A stretch of 5,392 nucleotides of DNA from Methanobacterium sp. (GTDB lineage: Archaea > Methanobacteriota > Methanobacteria > Methanobacteriales > Methanobacteriaceae). This document shows positions 4,281 through 5,392 of the stretch, piece after piece. The stretch is from NCBI GenBank assembly GCA_028682985.1, contig JAJRAE010000229.1, positions 1 through 5,392 on the forward strand, given 5' to 3'. Within the stretch, counting starts at the first letter, position 1, and each line of letters opens with the position of its first letter. Under the pieces are notes generated by a model. The model ran no database searches. It saw only the letters and a program-made list of their open reading frames with translations, and had not been told where the DNA came from. Made by a program: the position numbers and the translations under genes.

Positions 4281-5348
4281 TTAGGGGTGGGTAGTTTCAA
4301 TTTCCCTGAACTGTTTGATTTGTTTTCCATAATAAAGGGCAGCAATAGCCCCAATTATAGTAGGTAATATATAACTGACAAAACGGTCAATTAAACTGGC
4401 GGAAATCACCACATCACCAGCCACACCCACCACTGCAAATAAACCCACAATGATGGCTTCCCTAATTCCCCAGGACCCAGGAAGAAGAGGTACCAGCATT
4501 ATTAAAATTCCAATGGTGTATATTATAATGAGGGGGATTAGTGGGGGGTAAACTCCGATAGTGATGAAACAAACATAGAAGCGGACAATATCCAGACCCC
4601 ACATAAAAAATGATAGGAAAAAACCGATGATAAAAATTCTCCTATCCTTAACCACCTGTAGAAATCCCTTAGAAAAACGATTTATGTAATATACTATTTT
4701 TTCATTTATTTCAACCAGAGACAAATCGCTCTTAGCCAACTTAATAAAAAAAGGGTATATAGATTTCATTAATCTTATAATAACTCTTTGCGCAATTTCT
4801 TTCCTATAAACCGCATATAAAACGATACCAAAGAAAAATAGAGATACCAGTATCATTACAAAGACAATTAATTTAGTCCATATGGGTATTTCCCATCCAA
4901 GAATGAAAAAAGCAGCGAAAATAGATATCACTACAAAGGGAAAGAATTCAAAAACCCGGTCTGCAGTGGAAGATGCAAAGCCAATCTCAAATGGAGTATT
5001 TTTAGTAGCGCTTAATAAATAAGCACGTAAAGGTTCACCGCCCGCCGCTCCCGGTGTCACGTTGTTACCAAATGTACTGGCTAAAAGCATGACCAGAAGA
5101 CTTTTATATGGTATGCGTTCATTCACTGTCAGTAATATCAATTTCCACCTATAAGTCCATACCAAAAAGATTCCAGCCTCTAGAAGAATATTCAGGCCTA
5201 TGAAATACCAGTTAGCGCTCATCAGAATATTTATGGTATCTCCCAGACCAACAGCTATGGTGATGGCGAAGATTATGAAGAATGCTAGAGCAAATGATAG
5301 AATTATTTTCCATTTATGTTTCCGAATGGTTTCGTAAGTGTCTTCCAT
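4281..5348 (-). CDS. Flippase-like multi-pass membrane protein (LPG synthase TM-domain / UPF0104 family)
   Basis: This 355-residue integral membrane protein is of the family that includes the flippase domain of bacterial MprF and many archaeal homologues, often called flippase-like or UPF0104. Hydrophobic helices are visible at about 14-35, 42-64, 83-95, 132-151, 159-181, 236-262, 268-289, 297-315 and 320-340. Family-type polar motifs lie inside or between helices: NNVTPGAAGGEP (95-106), STADRVFEF (127-135), LPGSWGIREA (289-298) and SLIDRFVSY (318-326). The stretch 183-235 is the main charged loop. Members are thought to move lipids or lipid-linked sugars across the membrane; the substrate here is not readable from sequence, and no glycosyltransferase neighbour lies in the window to suggest one. 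Start ATG 5348 is the natural beginning of the N-terminal cytosolic stretch but has only a weak GGGATG-type ribosome binding site. Confidence 0.88.
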   Translation of the reverse strand: MEDTYETIRKHKWKIILSFALAFFIIFAITIAVGLGDTINILMSANWYFIGLNILLEAGIFLVWTYRWKLILLTVNERIPYKSLLVMLLASTFGNNVTPGAAGGEPLRAYLLSATKNTPFEIGFASSTADRVFEFFPFVVISIFAAFFILGWEIPIWTKLIVFVMILVSLFFFGIVLYAVYRKEIAQRVIIRLMKSIYPFFIKLAKSDLSLVEINEKIVYYINRFSKGFLQVVKDRRIFIIGFFLSFFMWGLDIVRFYVCFITIGVYPPLIPLIIIYTIGILIMLVPLLPGSWGIREAIIVGLFAVVGVAGDVVISASLIDRFVSYILPTIIGAIAALYYGKQIKQFREIETTHP

Positions 5349-5392
5349 ATCTCTACATCCCTGAATTACTAACAGTAGTTTTAAAAAAAGTA
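5349..5392 (-). other. Leader region of the flippase-like gene, cut by the window edge
   Basis: Only 44 nt upstream of the gene are present. On the minus strand they contain a T7 run followed by AAAAC near the edge and a GGGATG stretch 8 nt before the ATG. The T-run could be part of a promoter or the tail of an upstream gene's terminator; too little is visible to decide. Confidence 0.2.

Noticed and set aside
4040..4294. Plus-strand open frame across gar1 and its promoter spacer
   Set aside because: It is antisense to Gar1 and its second half translates AT-rich spacer; there is no ribosome binding site.
1..5392. CRISPR array, IS element, tRNA or defence system
   Set aside because: No regularly spaced repeats, transposase motifs, cloverleaf-like segments or defence-domain genes were seen; the coding content is core archaeal.

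Overview
The window looks like a methanogenic archaeon of the order Methanobacteriales, most likely Methanobacterium or a close relative. Several features point there: an archaeal class-1 release factor with NIKS and GGQ motifs, a TFIIB-type transcription factor (TFB), the H/ACA RNP protein Gar1, an archaeal-type UMP kinase, AT-rich intergenic spacers with TATA-like boxes, and GGTGA/GGAG-type Shine-Dalgarno sites. The taxon is inferred from protein resemblance and has not been tested by search. The sequence is mostly ordinary core genome. I see no mobile element, CRISPR array, tRNA or rRNA.

Layout from left to right. A 3'-truncated release factor gene (prf1) runs off the left edge on the minus strand. 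A 154-bp divergent spacer separates it from pyrH (UMP kinase) on the plus strand. A small tail-anchored zinc-ribbon protein gene follows on the same strand and ends in a clear hairpin plus T-run terminator. Convergent to it, on the minus strand, are four genes read from right to left: a multi-pass flippase-like membrane protein, gar1, tfb, and a GerW/YtfJ-family protein. gar1 and tfb are separated by only 53 nt with no evident promoter between them, so they look cotranscribed. tfb is followed by a hairpin plus T9 terminator, and the GerW-family gene has its own spacer with TATA-like sequence and a good ribosome binding site.

Functionally, the window holds a cluster of information-processing genes: translation termination (prf1), transcription initiation (tfb) and rRNA pseudouridylation (gar1). 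It also holds one pyrimidine nucleotide gene (pyrH) and three genes of unknown or loosely known role (zinc ribbon, GerW-like, flippase-like).

The most unusual sequence detail is the 5' end of tfb. The tfb frame stays open for 27 codons upstream of its ATG with coding-like Glu/Lys-rich content but no ATG, GTG or TTG. It contains in-frame copies of the first tfb codons. One copy begins at an ATA that overlaps the gar1 stop codon as ATAA, which looks like a decayed or non-canonical version of an ATGA stop/start overlap.
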